Shown here: positions 47,730-58,924 of the stretch, in pieces | How positions within the stretch are numbered: the first letter of the stretch is position 1 | How the letters are laid out: every line of letters starts with the position of its first letter | Origin: Argopecten irradians | Lineage: Eukaryota > Mollusca > Bivalvia > Pectinida > Pectinidae | Reading direction: 5' to 3' | Length of the DNA stretch: 64,000 nucleotides | Assembly: GCF_041381155.1 (NCBI RefSeq) | Contig: NC_091135.1 | Span: 48,411,086 to 48,475,085, forward strand | Position numbers and translations under genes: made by a program | Notes under the pieces: model-generated | Told to the model about the DNA's origin: nothing | Seen by the model: only the letters and a program-made list of their open reading frames with translations | Databases searched by the model: none

Positions 47730-48680
47730 GCGATGTTATATCTTTATATTTACAGTATGTGTATAGAGCGATGTTATATCTTTATATTTACAGTATGTGT
47801 ATAGAGCGATGTTATATCTTTATATTTACAGTATGTGTATAGAGTGATGTTATATCTTTATATTTACTGTATGTGTATAGAGTGATGTTATATCTTTATA
47901 TTTACGGTATGTGTATAGAGAGTGATGTTATATCTTTATATTTACTGTATGTGTATAGAGTTGTTATATTCTTTATATTTACGGTATGTGTATAGAGTGA
48001 TGTTATATCTTTATATTTACGGTATGTGTATAGAGTGATGTTATATCTTTATATTTACGTATGTGTATAGAGTTGTTATATCTTTATATTTACAGTATGT
48101 GTATAGAGATGTTATATCTTTATATTTACAGTATGTGTATAGAGATGTTATATCTTTATATTTACAGTATGTGTATAGAGTGATGTTATATCTTTATATT
48201 TACAGTATGTGTATAGAGTGATGTTATATCTTTATATTTACTGTATGTGTAGATGTTATTTTTATTTAGTATGTGTATGATGTTATATCTTTATATTTAC
48301 AGTATTGTATAGAGATGTTATATCTTTATATTTACAGTATGTGTATAGAGTGATGTTATATCTTTATATTTACTGTATGTGTATAGAGTGATGTTATTCT
48401 TTATATTTACAGTATGTGTATAGAGATGTTATATCTTTATATTTACAGTATGTGTATAGAGTGATGTTATATCTTTATATTTACTGTATGTGTATAGAGT
48501 GATGTTATATTCTTTATATTTACGTATGTGTATAGAGAGATGTTATATCTTTATATTTACTGTATGTGTATAGAGGTGTTATATCTTTATATTTACTGTA
48601 TGTGTATAGAGTTGTTATATCTTTATATTTACTGTATGTGTATAGAGTTGTTATATTCTTTATATTTACGGTATGTGCCA
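47730..48680. repeat. 38-bp minisatellite, about 25 units
   Basis: Unit GATGTTATATCTTTATA TTTACAGTATGTGTATAGAGT, very homogeneous with small 1-4 nt indels. It lies 1 kb downstream of the ligase stop. Open frames on both strands follow from the repeat. Confidence 0.9.
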
Positions 48681-50935
48681 TCAATGTGTATTGGTGGTTC
48701 ATTAAGTGATATATAAATTATTGATATACTCTGTATATGCAGCTGTATGTTATCCGTGTGATTTCTGTCGTGGTGAATAGCTAGTTTCTTGGAGAAAATT
48801 ATTTATTTCCAGAGACATGTTTTATATTGCTTTACATTAAACTGCTTTACGCCTCTTTAATCACTTTTAAATGTTTAATAGTTTTAGGACTGGGAGTTGA
48901 TAACTGAAAATCAAAGTTATTTGTTGAAATTGTCTTAACTAGAATTTTTATATTATAGTATATCTATCTGCATCACATGTAAAATCAATTGTTTTGAGAG
49001 TTATAGATGATGAGCGTGATAAAATAAATGTGTGTGATCTACATTTTGTCTGAGTTAATATGTTACCTTCATTACAATTACTACATCATCCATATAAAGA
49101 GCTAGTGAGTGTTACTTTACATATTGTCGTAGTAGTCACTCCATGGACAGAAAAAATATTACAGTTTGGATTGTAGAACTCCAGCTGGATAGGAATACAT
49201 TGATTCTAATTCTCATTCAAGCAGTTTCTCAAGATTTTAAAATACAACAGGTAGAGAATAAAACCATCTGTCATGGACCTACAAATGTTGTTAGTTATAG
49301 CCAGAGATAAACAGCTGGCGACAAAACATGATAGGCACAATACTGTAGTTAGTTCTCTAGGCTTTTTATAAGTAAATGCATAAAGGCAAATAAACCAGTA
49401 TTAAAAATTTAATCTTGAAGAATCTTTCTTATATATATACCGATACATTGAAAGAAACTGGGTACCTCAAAAGTTCCTTGTGTTTTTCCATTTAACGTTT
49501 GTTGAATGTCACAGAGGTCATGAAGTGAGATCGTATCAAAATAATGAAAATGAGAAATCTTTATAATAATTACTACAATTTATTTCACTTAAGAAACATT
49601 ACATACAACGATTGCTGGTTACTTCATGGTCAATATACACACAATATCAACATCCATACAATTACGCCATTTACATTTACAATTATTCTGTTTAAATATA
49701 TTATCATGTAACAATGATTATGTCCATCAATTGTATCATGCAAACTGATAGATAATTAATCTAATAAAAATTTGATGTTGCTTACAATGTTGCTTACAAA
49801 GTGAAAATGAACATCATTTTTTTTTAGATTTTAAGACTAGTTGAGCTGAAGTCAAAGGATGAATTTATGAATACATGTGTTTTTCTTTTTTTAATGGCAG
49901 TAGATTAGCTGGATAAGGGTCCATGCAGAAATGTCCCTAATGATCTAATTATTGTTGGTCCCAAATAGTTCTCACCTAAACATGACATTTAAGTTCGGTA
50001 TTAACAATCAGTGTGAAATAAAGGGAGATAACTTTTATTGCAATTGATTATATGTATATTGATAGCTGAAAATTATAAGGATCTTTTATAGGCTTGTGAG
50101 CAGCTGTGTTCATACAGCAAGGAATTTGGTACTGTTCACACCATATCATCACATGAACTGTGTACATCAAACATGAAAAAAAACAACCACTTACTTATTC
50201 ATCCACCCTAAAATATCACATGAGTAGCATTACCAGATTTCTATATTTGCCATAATTAGTAGGTTTCTAAAAAAATGAGTTCGAGAGAGATACATTTACA
50301 GGAATATAAGATGTTATATGGAAAGAAATGCATTGAAGAAATCTCTTAACAGAGTATCACTACTTTGTGCTGAAAACCATTCCAAAACAGCTACATACAG
50401 AGCACAATGTGTAAAATCATTGTAAATAGAGGACACCCCCCATCTCTGAAGTAAAACATATTTATGCTAAATCATTTGCTTTTAATCAACTTATTTAAGT
50501 GTGCAATAAAATTTTGCATATTTCACAAGTGATCATGATACTCAAATATTTATCACACTCGCCCCATTACAAGATGTGTAGAGTGTTAAACTCTGAATTA
50601 CAAAATTAAACTGCTGTTGAAAAATTTTAGGGGCATGAAAACGCACAATTTAGTCATTGGGAAAATAAGTTGGTTTACAGAATATTTAACATCAATCATA
50701 CCATAACTTTACTAATGTAAACCCATATGTCTCTGAATTCAAGACAGCCATTTTAACACTGATACTATAAAAAACTTATTTTCTTGGTCATTTATGAAAA
50801 TCTACATCACAAGTCAACTGCAATCTCTCTGAACAGGTTCAATGGCTACGAACAGGTGGCCAGGATGTAGTTTTAGGTAAACCTTGGATACTTCATTATT
50901 TTCAGCTTCGACTGAATGTTCTATTTAGTAGAATT
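48681..50935. other. non-coding region between the ligase and MSS4 genes
   Basis: A+T-rich with no supported gene. The genes on either side are convergent, so the MSS4 3' UTR lies here on the minus strand. TTTATT near 49577 would read AATAAA on that strand, but it is far from the stop. Confidence 0.45.
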
Positions 50936-53890
50936 CTAGTCTGCATGTCTAACACGATCTAGTGCAATGTAGAACTGTTTGTTTTGTCGTGTGTCATGCA
51001 CTCCAATTGGTCCAACTTCACAATCTGCACATATAAGGTATTTAATGTTGTCAACAGTGTTTGTGAAGCCAAGATTTTCGAAGGTGAACATGTCTTCTAC
51101 CAGCCAGAAATCGTTCAGTGTTTCTCCATCCTCTGGTGCTGCATTTGGCTTCTTTTTCATATGTGGCAGAAACAACTGTAAACAAAAATAAGAATTAAAT
51201 AGAAGGTGGAGGTTTCCAACGTCCTGTAAGTATATCATAATGGTAAGATGTAATGGCAGAGGGATCAAAGGTGGATACCGGAGTGTTCTAACAGCGCTCC
51301 ATAGACGGTGTAGAAATATAAGTATGAAGAACGATGGAGCATCAACACCAAAGATTAAGAAGTTCCATCATCAGAACTGATGGTTCTTATGACGGTTTGC
51401 CTAGCCATCCGAAACATGTAAACTAATAAATACCCACAAATTCACGGAATCTTTGGTGTTGATGCTCCATCCTTCTTCATTAAGATAAGAATTGATATTC
51501 ACATTTTTCCTCTACCTAGTATTTATATAGAAGCTTCTTTTTTAAACGATTAATGTGTGGTGCCTACTAATTATGACGGTCCATTCCTATGAATAAAGTC
51601 ACTGTTATAAAACATACTATAGCATCATTTGGACAACGATCCAGGCACATTATTTATGAAATCAAAATAAAGGCCCAGTATTTGATATCTATACATCTAT
51701 TTCAAATAACATTATAAAAAAACCTCAATGCAAATATTTTATGTTTTGTTAGTTGAGTAAGTTGAGGTCTACAATTGTATTTCTTAAAGTTTCAAATTGG
51801 CTTTTTGCAGAGTCTGGCTAGCTGCACACTATGCTTTTGTTCTGTTTCATCTGGTGCCATAGACCATTCCAAACTTGCAAGCTACATAATGAGACTAAGA
51901 TGCATCAATGGGAGATACAACCTTAGTTGGTTTGTGTTCAAGATCAAACATATTTGAAAGTGGGAATCAGTAGTGAAGCAAGTTTTTGGTGCCTTGTGCT
52001 AGAGAGAATTTCCCTTTAGCTCAGTTGGTTTTATCATCATTTAAGTCTGGAATCATAGGTTTGAGCCCGCCTGGACGCATAAACACTACTCTTGCACTGT
52101 TACACTTGGTGTCTTACACCATAGAGTCTAAGTGCAAGCTATAGCTATGATATTGTGAGAGGCTTTGTAGGAGATATTTAGTGACTGTTGGGGGCGGACC
52201 ACGTTTGTAAGTAAGAGGGAATTTTCCTTTAACTTATATGGTAGAGTGGTGGACACTTGTCACCAGTAAGTCTTCTCTCATAACATGAGAGTGGACTGGT
52301 CAGCAGTTTATAATCGGACATTATTTTGCTGTTAGACACAAAGTTATGTTTCAAAAGTATCTTGTTGTGCTATACCTCTAACATTGTTGGAGTACAGTAA
52401 GTCCAGGGTTCGAGTCTGACACTTGTCCTTTTTTTACACTATTATTTCAGAAACTTATATACATAGAGATTGGAAACTCCTTTTTTTGTCTTTGTTGACA
52501 GGCAGAGGGGCCTTCAGTTTATAGGCATTTCCCCTTTGAATTGGCTAACTTCTTTTAAGTGTATTCTTTTAAACATGATATTTTTGCATCAACACAAATA
52601 TTATTTTTTTCTGTTTAAAATCATACTCAAACCATCTGAAAATTACTGAACTTTTAAAACATATCAAAGTTATTCTGCTGTATTTAACTATTTAAGAGTT
52701 TATCTAAAAACCCCTTAGCACATACAGAGGTACATCTGACGATCGTAAAAATGGCAGAGTTGCCAATCTCTATGTATAGATGACTGGGTACATGATAATG
52801 TAGCTCAATAGGTAGAGCTTCTGGCTAATGTTTGCAGCTCCCAATTTGAACCCTGGTCTGGCCACTACTTTTTTCCTCTACTGCGACAAAATTGACAAGC
52901 TTGCCAACACCTGTTTCAAGCTATGGGAGTATGCTTATCAGGAAATCTTTGAGGGTGATGATGTGTGGAAAGGAGATGGAATTGGACTGGGTCAATCATA
53001 GGAGACCAGGTAGCTCAATCGATAGATCACCAAGCAAGTGTTCGGAGGTCCTGAGTTCGAACCCCGGTAATTGGATGCCGGTTGCACTCATTAGACCCAA
53101 ACTAGAGTACTGCTCCTCTATCTGGGACCCACACAACTCTGGCCAAATTCAACAAACAGAAAAAATTCAATGCAGAGCAGCACGATATGTACACAACAGA
53201 TATCATAACACTTCTTCAGTTACAGATTTGTTAAACACAATCTAATGGCCAACACTACAGACACCATTTATAATCAGGAATCATTCTCTTATATAAAATC
53301 ACACATCACCTCGTCGCCATCAACCCAGATTATCTAACACCTGTTGAAATCCGCACTAAACACACATGCATACAGACACATCGCAGCCACAGAGGCCACA
53401 TGTATTCAACTGTTCAAGTATCAGCCAATCTCCTCTCTGTGGCAACAGTAAAAAGCACTACACTGGAGGGCTTCAATGCAAATATAAACAACGTAGCCAC
53501 TGAAGCCCCCATTCACACGTAAACACTTCATTTTTATCCTGTTTTTACCTTTATCTATTTCAGCACCAGTAACAAACAAAAATGCACTGTATATAACCGC
53601 CACTATTAACCCCCTCCCCACGCCTCCAAATATGCCAATAATCGTCATCATTGACGGATGGCGTAACCACTAACAAGAAGAAGAAGCGCTGTTGAACAGT
53701 TGAACAAAAACACTATCATGTGGGTAGATCAAGATTTGATTACCTCTTTCTCCTTCTTGCTGGCTTTCTGCGATAGCAGTATAAGCGATGAACATCGTTG
53801 GCAATATATCTTCGTTTTATTCTTCCCTCCCACTACCATCCCGCCGAATTTGTTTTGGGACACGTCGTCTGCAGTCGCCTCACTCATCAT
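50936..53890 (-). CDS. RABIF: MSS4/RABIF guanine nucleotide-exchange factor/Rab chaperone, 2 exons
   Basis: On the minus strand exon 1 is 53890-53744 and exon 2 is 51175-50936; both splice sites are consensus and in phase 0, giving 128 aa (family about 123). MSS4 binds nucleotide-free exocytic Rabs in the cytosol, releasing GDP and stabilising the Rab. Zinc is held by two CxxC pairs, here CQRC (C30, C33) and CADC (C98, C101). Exon 2 has the family signature LFLPHMKKKP, FWLVEDMFTFEN and NIKYLICADCEVGPIG. The usual GPIGWH reads GPIGVH here, a change at a conserved aromatic residue. The start is the first of two adjacent ATGs. The 2.57-kb intron is packed with SINEs, MITEs and a LINE tail. Exon 1 was found by translating the reverse strand around the first CxxC. 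Confidence 0.93.
51326..51478. mobile_element. 153-bp MITE in the MSS4 intron
   Basis: 31-bp terminal inverted repeats with one mismatch: left starts GAAGAACGATGGAGCATC and the right is its complement ending CCATCCTTCTTC. The inner part of the arms includes ACACCAAAGATT. No coding capacity; target duplication uncertain. Confidence 0.85.
52013..52080 (+). repeat. tRNA-like SINE head 1
   Basis: TTAGCTCAGTTGG (A-box/D-arm type) and GGTTTGAGCCCGCC (B-box/T-arm type) are about 35 nt apart. The ends do not pair as an acceptor stem, so this is a SINE head or decayed tRNA, not a working tRNA gene. Confidence 0.55.
52222..52430 (+). mobile_element. tRNA-like SINE head 2, split by a MITE
   Basis: An A-box-like half (TATATGGTAGAGTGG near 52238) and a B-box half (AGGGTTCGAGTCTG at 52406-52419) lie about 150 nt apart. 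Taking out the 122-bp insert and one copy of the duplicated CAGTAAGTC restores the usual spacing. Confidence 0.6.
52273..52394. mobile_element. 122-bp MITE with exact 9-bp target duplication
   Basis: Flanked by CAGTAAGTC at 52264-52272 and again at 52395-52403. The right end GTTGGAGTA (complement TACTCCAAC) and left end TTCTCTCATAAC form imperfect inverted repeats; a better-kept left end, TACTCCCATAACATG, is seen at 58730-58716 on the minus strand. A 9-bp duplication is typical of Mutator-like transposases. Parts of the same family make up 57874-58016 and 58656-58730. Confidence 0.75.
52460..52776. mobile_element. 317-bp Tc1/mariner-like MITE
   Basis: Ends TACATAGAGATTGG and CCAATCTCTATGTA are inverted over about 22 nt with one or two mismatches, and TA dinucleotides flank both sides (52458-52459, 52777-52778). 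A TA target duplication is the mark of Tc1/mariner elements. No transposase. Confidence 0.7.
52798..52866 (+). repeat. tRNA-like SINE head 3
   Basis: GTAGCTCAATAGGTAGAGC followed by AATTTGAACCCTGG gives A- and B-box spacing. The CCA-like end (CTGGCCA) is not followed by a pol III T-run terminator close by, and the stem is poor. Confidence 0.55.
53008..53062 (+). repeat. tRNA-like SINE head 4
   Basis: GGTAGCTCAATCGATAGATC and GAGTTCGAACCCCGG are well kept A- and B-box regions. Directly downstream is a LINE tail (53080), so this may be the head of a composite element. Confidence 0.6.
53080..53697 (+). mobile_element. LINE 3' fragment (jockey/CR1-type) in the MSS4 intron
   Basis: The frame ending at 53245 reads LIRPKLEYCSSIWDPH then AARYVHNRYHNTSSVTDLL, a common C-terminal signature of jockey-type LINE reverse transcriptases. 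Decayed frames continue to TVKSTTLEGFNAN near 53450 and an (AAG)n tail at about 53683-53697. The copy is 5' truncated and antisense to MSS4. Confidence 0.75.
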
Positions 53891-54328
53891 GTTGTTTTGC
53901 GTCCAAAGTGTTTATGGTGTTCTCGTAATCCTCATCTTACTAACGCTTATGCATTGAGTTCAATCTCATGACATCAAACGTTCAGGCGACGAGATAATTA
54001 ATTAACTAATGCGCATGCGTACTGAAATTAAAACTTATTCTTGGTTATTTGTGCGTTTGTAATAGACACGATATGTCCAGTACAAGTAAAGCTTAAAAAT
54101 TACGTAGAGAAAAAAATAGAAGGGGCATCTGCATGTAATATTTTTAACTCGCATAACACCATTGCAGTTGTTAGCTGATGGTATTTTACTTGAAAAAGGT
54201 ATGCAGTTAAGTTGTTTTTGTTACGGTCATCCTATTTACTTATCTCGGACACATCGATAATGAATAGTAGTAGATCTCTGTAATACACATCCCTATGGTT
54301 GGGCTATAATATAAGAGGTATCAGGACA
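53891..54328. other. 5' flank of MSS4
   Basis: Upstream (minus-strand) region of MSS4 with presumed promoter. No TATA box is evident. TGCGCATGCG at about 54010-54019 is an NRF1-like palindrome, often found in TATA-less promoters of housekeeping genes. Confidence 0.4.
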
Positions 54329-56879
54329 TCTCGGCACTTGGAGACCTCGGCACTTGGGCTTGGAGTCACTTCGGCACTTTTCCGAGGTCACCTCGGCACT
54401 TTTGGTCAGATATCTCGGCACTTGTCGACAGTATATAAAGTTTCACTTATAAGTCCTTGATATATAAAATATCCCATCTTTGTATATGCTTCTGTAGTTA
54501 TACATGTTGACAGAATACGAACATAAATTGAAAAAAAATAAGATTGATTACAATTTGCGGCACATGTTTATTTTGAGTTACACAAATATATGTAAATACA
54601 TGTACAAGAATATTGAATAATTCTTAATTTTTTTATTCTAAGCAACGTTGTTTCATAAACACATACGTACCGTAGACTGGTACAATAATAATGTAGTTAA
54701 GGGTAAATAATTCACTGCGTTTTATGTTTATATAAAGATCGTCAGTTGTCTCTCATATCATACAATAATTACGGCAATAAAATCTTTATAAACTAGCTGC
54801 CAGTGTTTAATAGTAAAAGATGCATGGAATGTATTATGCTGTCGACAGACTTTTGAAGCGTGTAGGAACTAAAAAATATTTGCCAAATGCCAAATGCTTG
54901 AATTTCTTAATTTCAGCGTTTTTAAAATAAATAGAGTAGACTATTCATAACTGGAATATTTGCAGCATATTGATCATCGTATCGCTATACGATTATCATG
55001 CTTATACCAACAACAAGATTAAAGCGCAGTGTATTTGACACGGACACATGCAATTTTATGTAATAAATCTTTCACTGAAGTATGGCTTTTGCGAGACGGT
55101 CACCGTGACCAGGTATAATTGACAAGCACGTGACTACAGAGGCCCCGCCCCTACCATATCATTGGCTACTAGCCTCGATGTTCATGTGTCAGTCAATTAT
55201 AATTACCAACTGATTGACGAGGCGTGTTCCTTATATTGGTTACTGAATCTGTGCTCCAGACGAAATACGCTCAGATTTATTTCTATAACCAAAAGGAAGC
55301 ATATGATATGCAATATGTTGCTATAAAGAAATCTTTAGTTATGTTTTGCAATCATGTTCATTTACGTTGGACTGTCCTTGTATTTTGGCATACCGGTAAC
55401 CAGAAATAAATACCATCTACTTAAATTTGATATATATTTTTTCGTTAAAAAATTTCCAATTATTAGTTCACAATAAAATTTGTTACAGGGAAAGAAAATC
55501 ATATTTAAATAAGGTTGTACAACCGTCTATATCTTCAATATGTTGTATCCAGTATTTTCAGTTATAAATAAATTATTAGGTAACTGTACATGTGAATTAC
55601 CCGTAATATATTACGATGTTGAATTGACCAAATTACTAAAAATACATGTAACAGCGATTAAATGGCACTGGAAAATTATACTCTAGCAGAAATTTAAATC
55701 TCTGACTCTAGTAATAAGCATGATTATCAGAAGAGTAAGCAAACGATAAATTAGAAAGTTGTAGGTAAAATTCAAGTTTAATCCAAGACAAACCTATCAG
55801 CACAAAATAGCCGAGAATGAAAACAGAGCAAGATTCAGTACGAAAAAATCTGACACGTACTTTATTCATTGCACTGTTTTCTTGTCCAGACCGTGTCTTG
55901 ATACAACTTAGTCAAAAGATGTTGTAAAATCAATCAATCGTTGACGTTTAATTGGGTTTTTTTTCTCCAAAACTTCACAGTTGGTCTCGGTGACAACTTA
56001 TCTGGCTTTAGTCATCATTTTATACAGAGAGAGCATGGTAAGTTTCTTGTTAATGTTTGTGATAACAAAAAAAACAAAAACACAAAAACAAAACCTGAAA
56101 AGTTACGTAAATTGGGCCTTTAACACGGTTGAAATCAATTCTTTACATTTGCTTTTAATTGTAAAATCGAATTTCCCAACATTTTACAATATTTCATGCA
56201 TTTTAACATATTTTAGTTGATTGTCACCTGTTCGTTTTTTAACCAAATTACTTGTGATCGTAGAAATAACATTAGCAGATTCCGTAATAATTGAATGTAT
56301 AATTTTCCGTGGCCTTATTTAAGATATATTTATGTTACATGCATTTTTATCGCCAGCGGAACTTGATATTGACGTCAAAGTTCTGTTACACTGTATTTTG
56401 ATCGTCTATTCACATATGAAAGGGCACTTATATTACCGCGGAATTTATGGAAAATTCTTGAAAAACGAAGCGTGAAATTCGATCGAAAAATAGTCAAAAT
56501 GCATTAAATATTATATATAAGTAAAATATCAATAATATATTAAAACGTTTAAATGCTAATAAATTAGAAATATGTTTGTTCCACAATTATTGTATCATGA
56601 CTGAAATATAAATATAACAACTTTTTAACAACTTTAATCGGTCGTCACTGCTGTGCATCTGACACAAACAGTTTCATAAATTCGGAGAAAATTATAGGAA
56701 GGAAAGTAAATATTTCTCGTACAGCGATAGACTTTATAATATTTCAAAAAACTAAGTGCCGAATTCTCTTCAAAAAGTGCCGAACATTCCAAATGCCGAA
56801 AATAAAAGTGCCGAGATTACCAAGTGCCGAATATCAAAGTGCCGAGGTGACCAAGTGCCGAGGTCTCCAAGTGCCGAGA
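54329..56879. mobile_element. 2.55-kb DNA element with 29-bp perfect TIRs and CGGCACTT motif arrays
   Basis: The left end starts TCTCGGCACTTGGAGACC and the right end carries its exact complement, 29 of 29 positions. Inside each end the motif TCGGCACTT is repeated: five copies at 54330-54435 and eight or nine in inverse orientation (AAGTGCCGA) at 56755-56879, at irregular 12-25 nt spacing. The interior is A+T-rich with no transposase. Arrays of short subterminal motifs serve as transposase-binding sites in several DNA transposon groups. No target duplication is clear, so the superfamily is open. Confidence 0.8.
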
Positions 56880-56893
56880 CTTCTATGATTCAT

Positions 56894-56943
56894 ATTAGAT
56901 CTCGATATTGAGAAACTTCTGATGTGCAATACCGAGATCTAAT
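56894..56943. repeat. 50-bp palindrome
   Basis: Arms ATTAGATCTCGATATTG and CAATACCGAGATCTAAT pair over 17 nt with one mismatch, around a 16-nt loop. It begins 15 bp after the 2.55-kb element. Confidence 0.6.
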
Positions 56944-57180
56944 GGCCGACCCCTATATCAGTCTTCGCAAGTTACGCCCTCGAATTAGAGCGGAACTTTG
57001 ACGCTTAATATTACTAAGTGAAAAACTTGCCAGAATGTCAAAAAACATGTATAGCGTGAATCACAAGTTATCCATGAACACATCCTGGTATAAGAATAGG
57101 TATGACATAACATTAATCCACGGAATAATCACACATTTAAGAGCTGACCCATAGCAATTATGTGCATCGCTGTATAATCT

Positions 57181-57395
57181 AGGGCCGTTTTCGATTATAC
57201 GGTTTGACTGGTTGGACCTAGTTGTTCGTTTATTAATTAAAGACGGACCTGTGGATTTTACATTGTTTTCAGACGAGCCTAAGCAAAGCCCTCAAAGGCC
57301 AGTATCAAAAACTGCAGGTCCATCAAGATTTCTACTTGATATAATGACTTTAGCCAATGGTCGAACCTGTTGTTCCGAATAAACGAAAACGGCCT
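57181..57395. mobile_element. 215-bp MITE with GGGCCGTTTTCG ends
   Basis: Left AGGGCCGTTTTCGATTATAC and right CGAAAACGGCCT are inverted, with imperfect similarity over about 39 nt to the GGTTGGACC / GGTCGAACC blocks. No coding capacity. Target duplication not clear. Confidence 0.75.
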
Positions 57396-57873
57396 AAGTT
57401 AATTCCTATTCAAATTTTCGTCACTTCTGGTTTATCAAATTATAGTACAGTGTATCAAGTGGAAATATAATATTAATAGTGATAACCAAGGTTGTTTATA
57501 TGCATGGAAACAAGTATTTTTTATCAGTTCTGATTGATTCTGGAAATATTTAAATAAATTAATGCATTAATATTTTAGTCGAAATGCTGCAAGATATTTT
57601 ATAGATAACGATACTTTTACTTTCCGTCACCATTCCGTAATTTGTAACAACCGAGTAAAAATGGCGACCGGGTAGACTTACAAATAGTGGTGGGGGTAAA
57701 AAAATGTCTAAATTCGGTATAAAAGTGCAAAAGTGAGGTTTTGAATTTTGGATTTAACATGATTTGGGATTATTCTTTCAGGATATACAAAGGTTAGTGA
57801 ATACGTAAACACAACTTGTAATTTTGAATTTATATCGAGCCCATTTCTGCGCCATGTGAATCCTGTCTCGATA

Positions 57874-58016
57874 GAGATTAGACACGACGTAATGATCAAA
57901 AGTGTCTCGTCGTGCTAAACCTCTAACATTGTTGGAGTAAGGTTTAGCATACTCCAACAATGTTAGAGGTATAGCACGACGAGACACTTTTGGAACATTA
58001 CGTCGTGTCTAACCTC
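57874..58016. mobile_element. 143-bp long hairpin built from two head-to-head MITE arms
   Basis: Arms of 66 and 67 nt (57874-57939, 57950-58016) pair with three mismatches and a 1-nt bulge around a 10-nt loop AGGTTTAGCA. Each arm matches the inner half of the 9-bp-duplication MITE at 52331-52394, ending TTGGAGTA. It is therefore an inverted dimer of that element. Confidence 0.85.
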
Positions 58017-58318
58017 TAACTTCTGATAGGCCATTTACCCGATGCTGAGGGTAACATTTTCAAAGTTTGGATTGTGACAATATAAAACGTTTAAATCATA
58101 TTTAAATCGTCATCAATGTCAAATACCTACCTCTTTTTCATAAATCAACAAGTATTTTGACAAAATCAGCCGTAAAATCCATCTAAAACAAATATTTACA
58201 TCTCCTAACTTAAATTTTCATGACCCAGACAAAACTTCATGATGAAAGTGATCCGGCCGGTAAATAGAAAAAACGAATTGCAAAGTCCCCAAAACGCTTG
58301 ATCTTTCTTTACTTTTAC

Positions 58319-58358
58319 CAGAGACTTAGATATGATATATATTATATCTAAGTCTCTG
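58319..58358. repeat. 40-bp palindrome of the ACCAGAGA...TCTCTGCT type
   Basis: CAGAGACTTAGATAT and ATATCTAAGTCTCTG are perfect 15-nt arms. Flanks (TTTTACCAGAGA, TCTCTGCTTTCACT) match those of the smaller palindrome at 24002-24026. Confidence 0.6.
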
Positions 58359-58655
58359 CTTTCACTTGCATTCTGCCTGCTTGAATTCACGTTCCGTTTT
58401 TTGTAGTAACCAGCCGCCATATTTAAAACTAGGTCAAAATGTTACGGAAGGGATTCATCATATCTAATCCACTAAAATACTATTTTATGAGGCCTCAAGT
58501 TATGGTTTTCCTAGATAAATGGGATAATTAATACCTAAACTGTAAGTACATATCAATGTTATCACTGTTAGAACAAGAAATATTGATATTATTGCACTTT
58601 TCCTTCCGCTTTCATCTGACGTCGGAAGCTGCATCAAAGAAATAGGCCTTCGGAA

Positions 58656-58730
58656 ATGAGAGTCGACAGTGAGCAAAATAACGTCCGATAATAAAATGGC
58701 TGACCAGTCGACTCTCATGTTATGGGAGTA
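58656..58730. mobile_element. palindrome-ended copy of the TACTCC MITE family
   Basis: ATGAGAGTCGAC and GTCGACTCTCAT bound a 63-nt unit (58656-58718), followed by GTTATGGGAGTA. On the minus strand the sequence from TACTCCCATAAC matches the left half of the MITE at 52273-52394 (CAGC, ATCGGAC, TTATTTTGCT blocks). Confidence 0.65.
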
Positions 58731-58924
58731 AGGTTGGGCATAACCCTGCATACGGGTAACAGTTACCCATCTGAGTAACAGTTACCTGTTTGAGTAATCA
58801 GTAAGTTACTCAAATGAGGAATTCTGTGAAAGAAAAATGCATGAAGTTGAAACCCAAACCCTTTAAACTTGTTTATCAAAAAAGGGCGTAATAATTTTGA
58901 CATGGCATTACTAACCTAATCCTT

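Noticed and set aside
52013-53062. Functional tRNA genes
   Set aside because: A and B boxes are visible but acceptor stems do not pair and proper terminators are missing; they are SINE heads.
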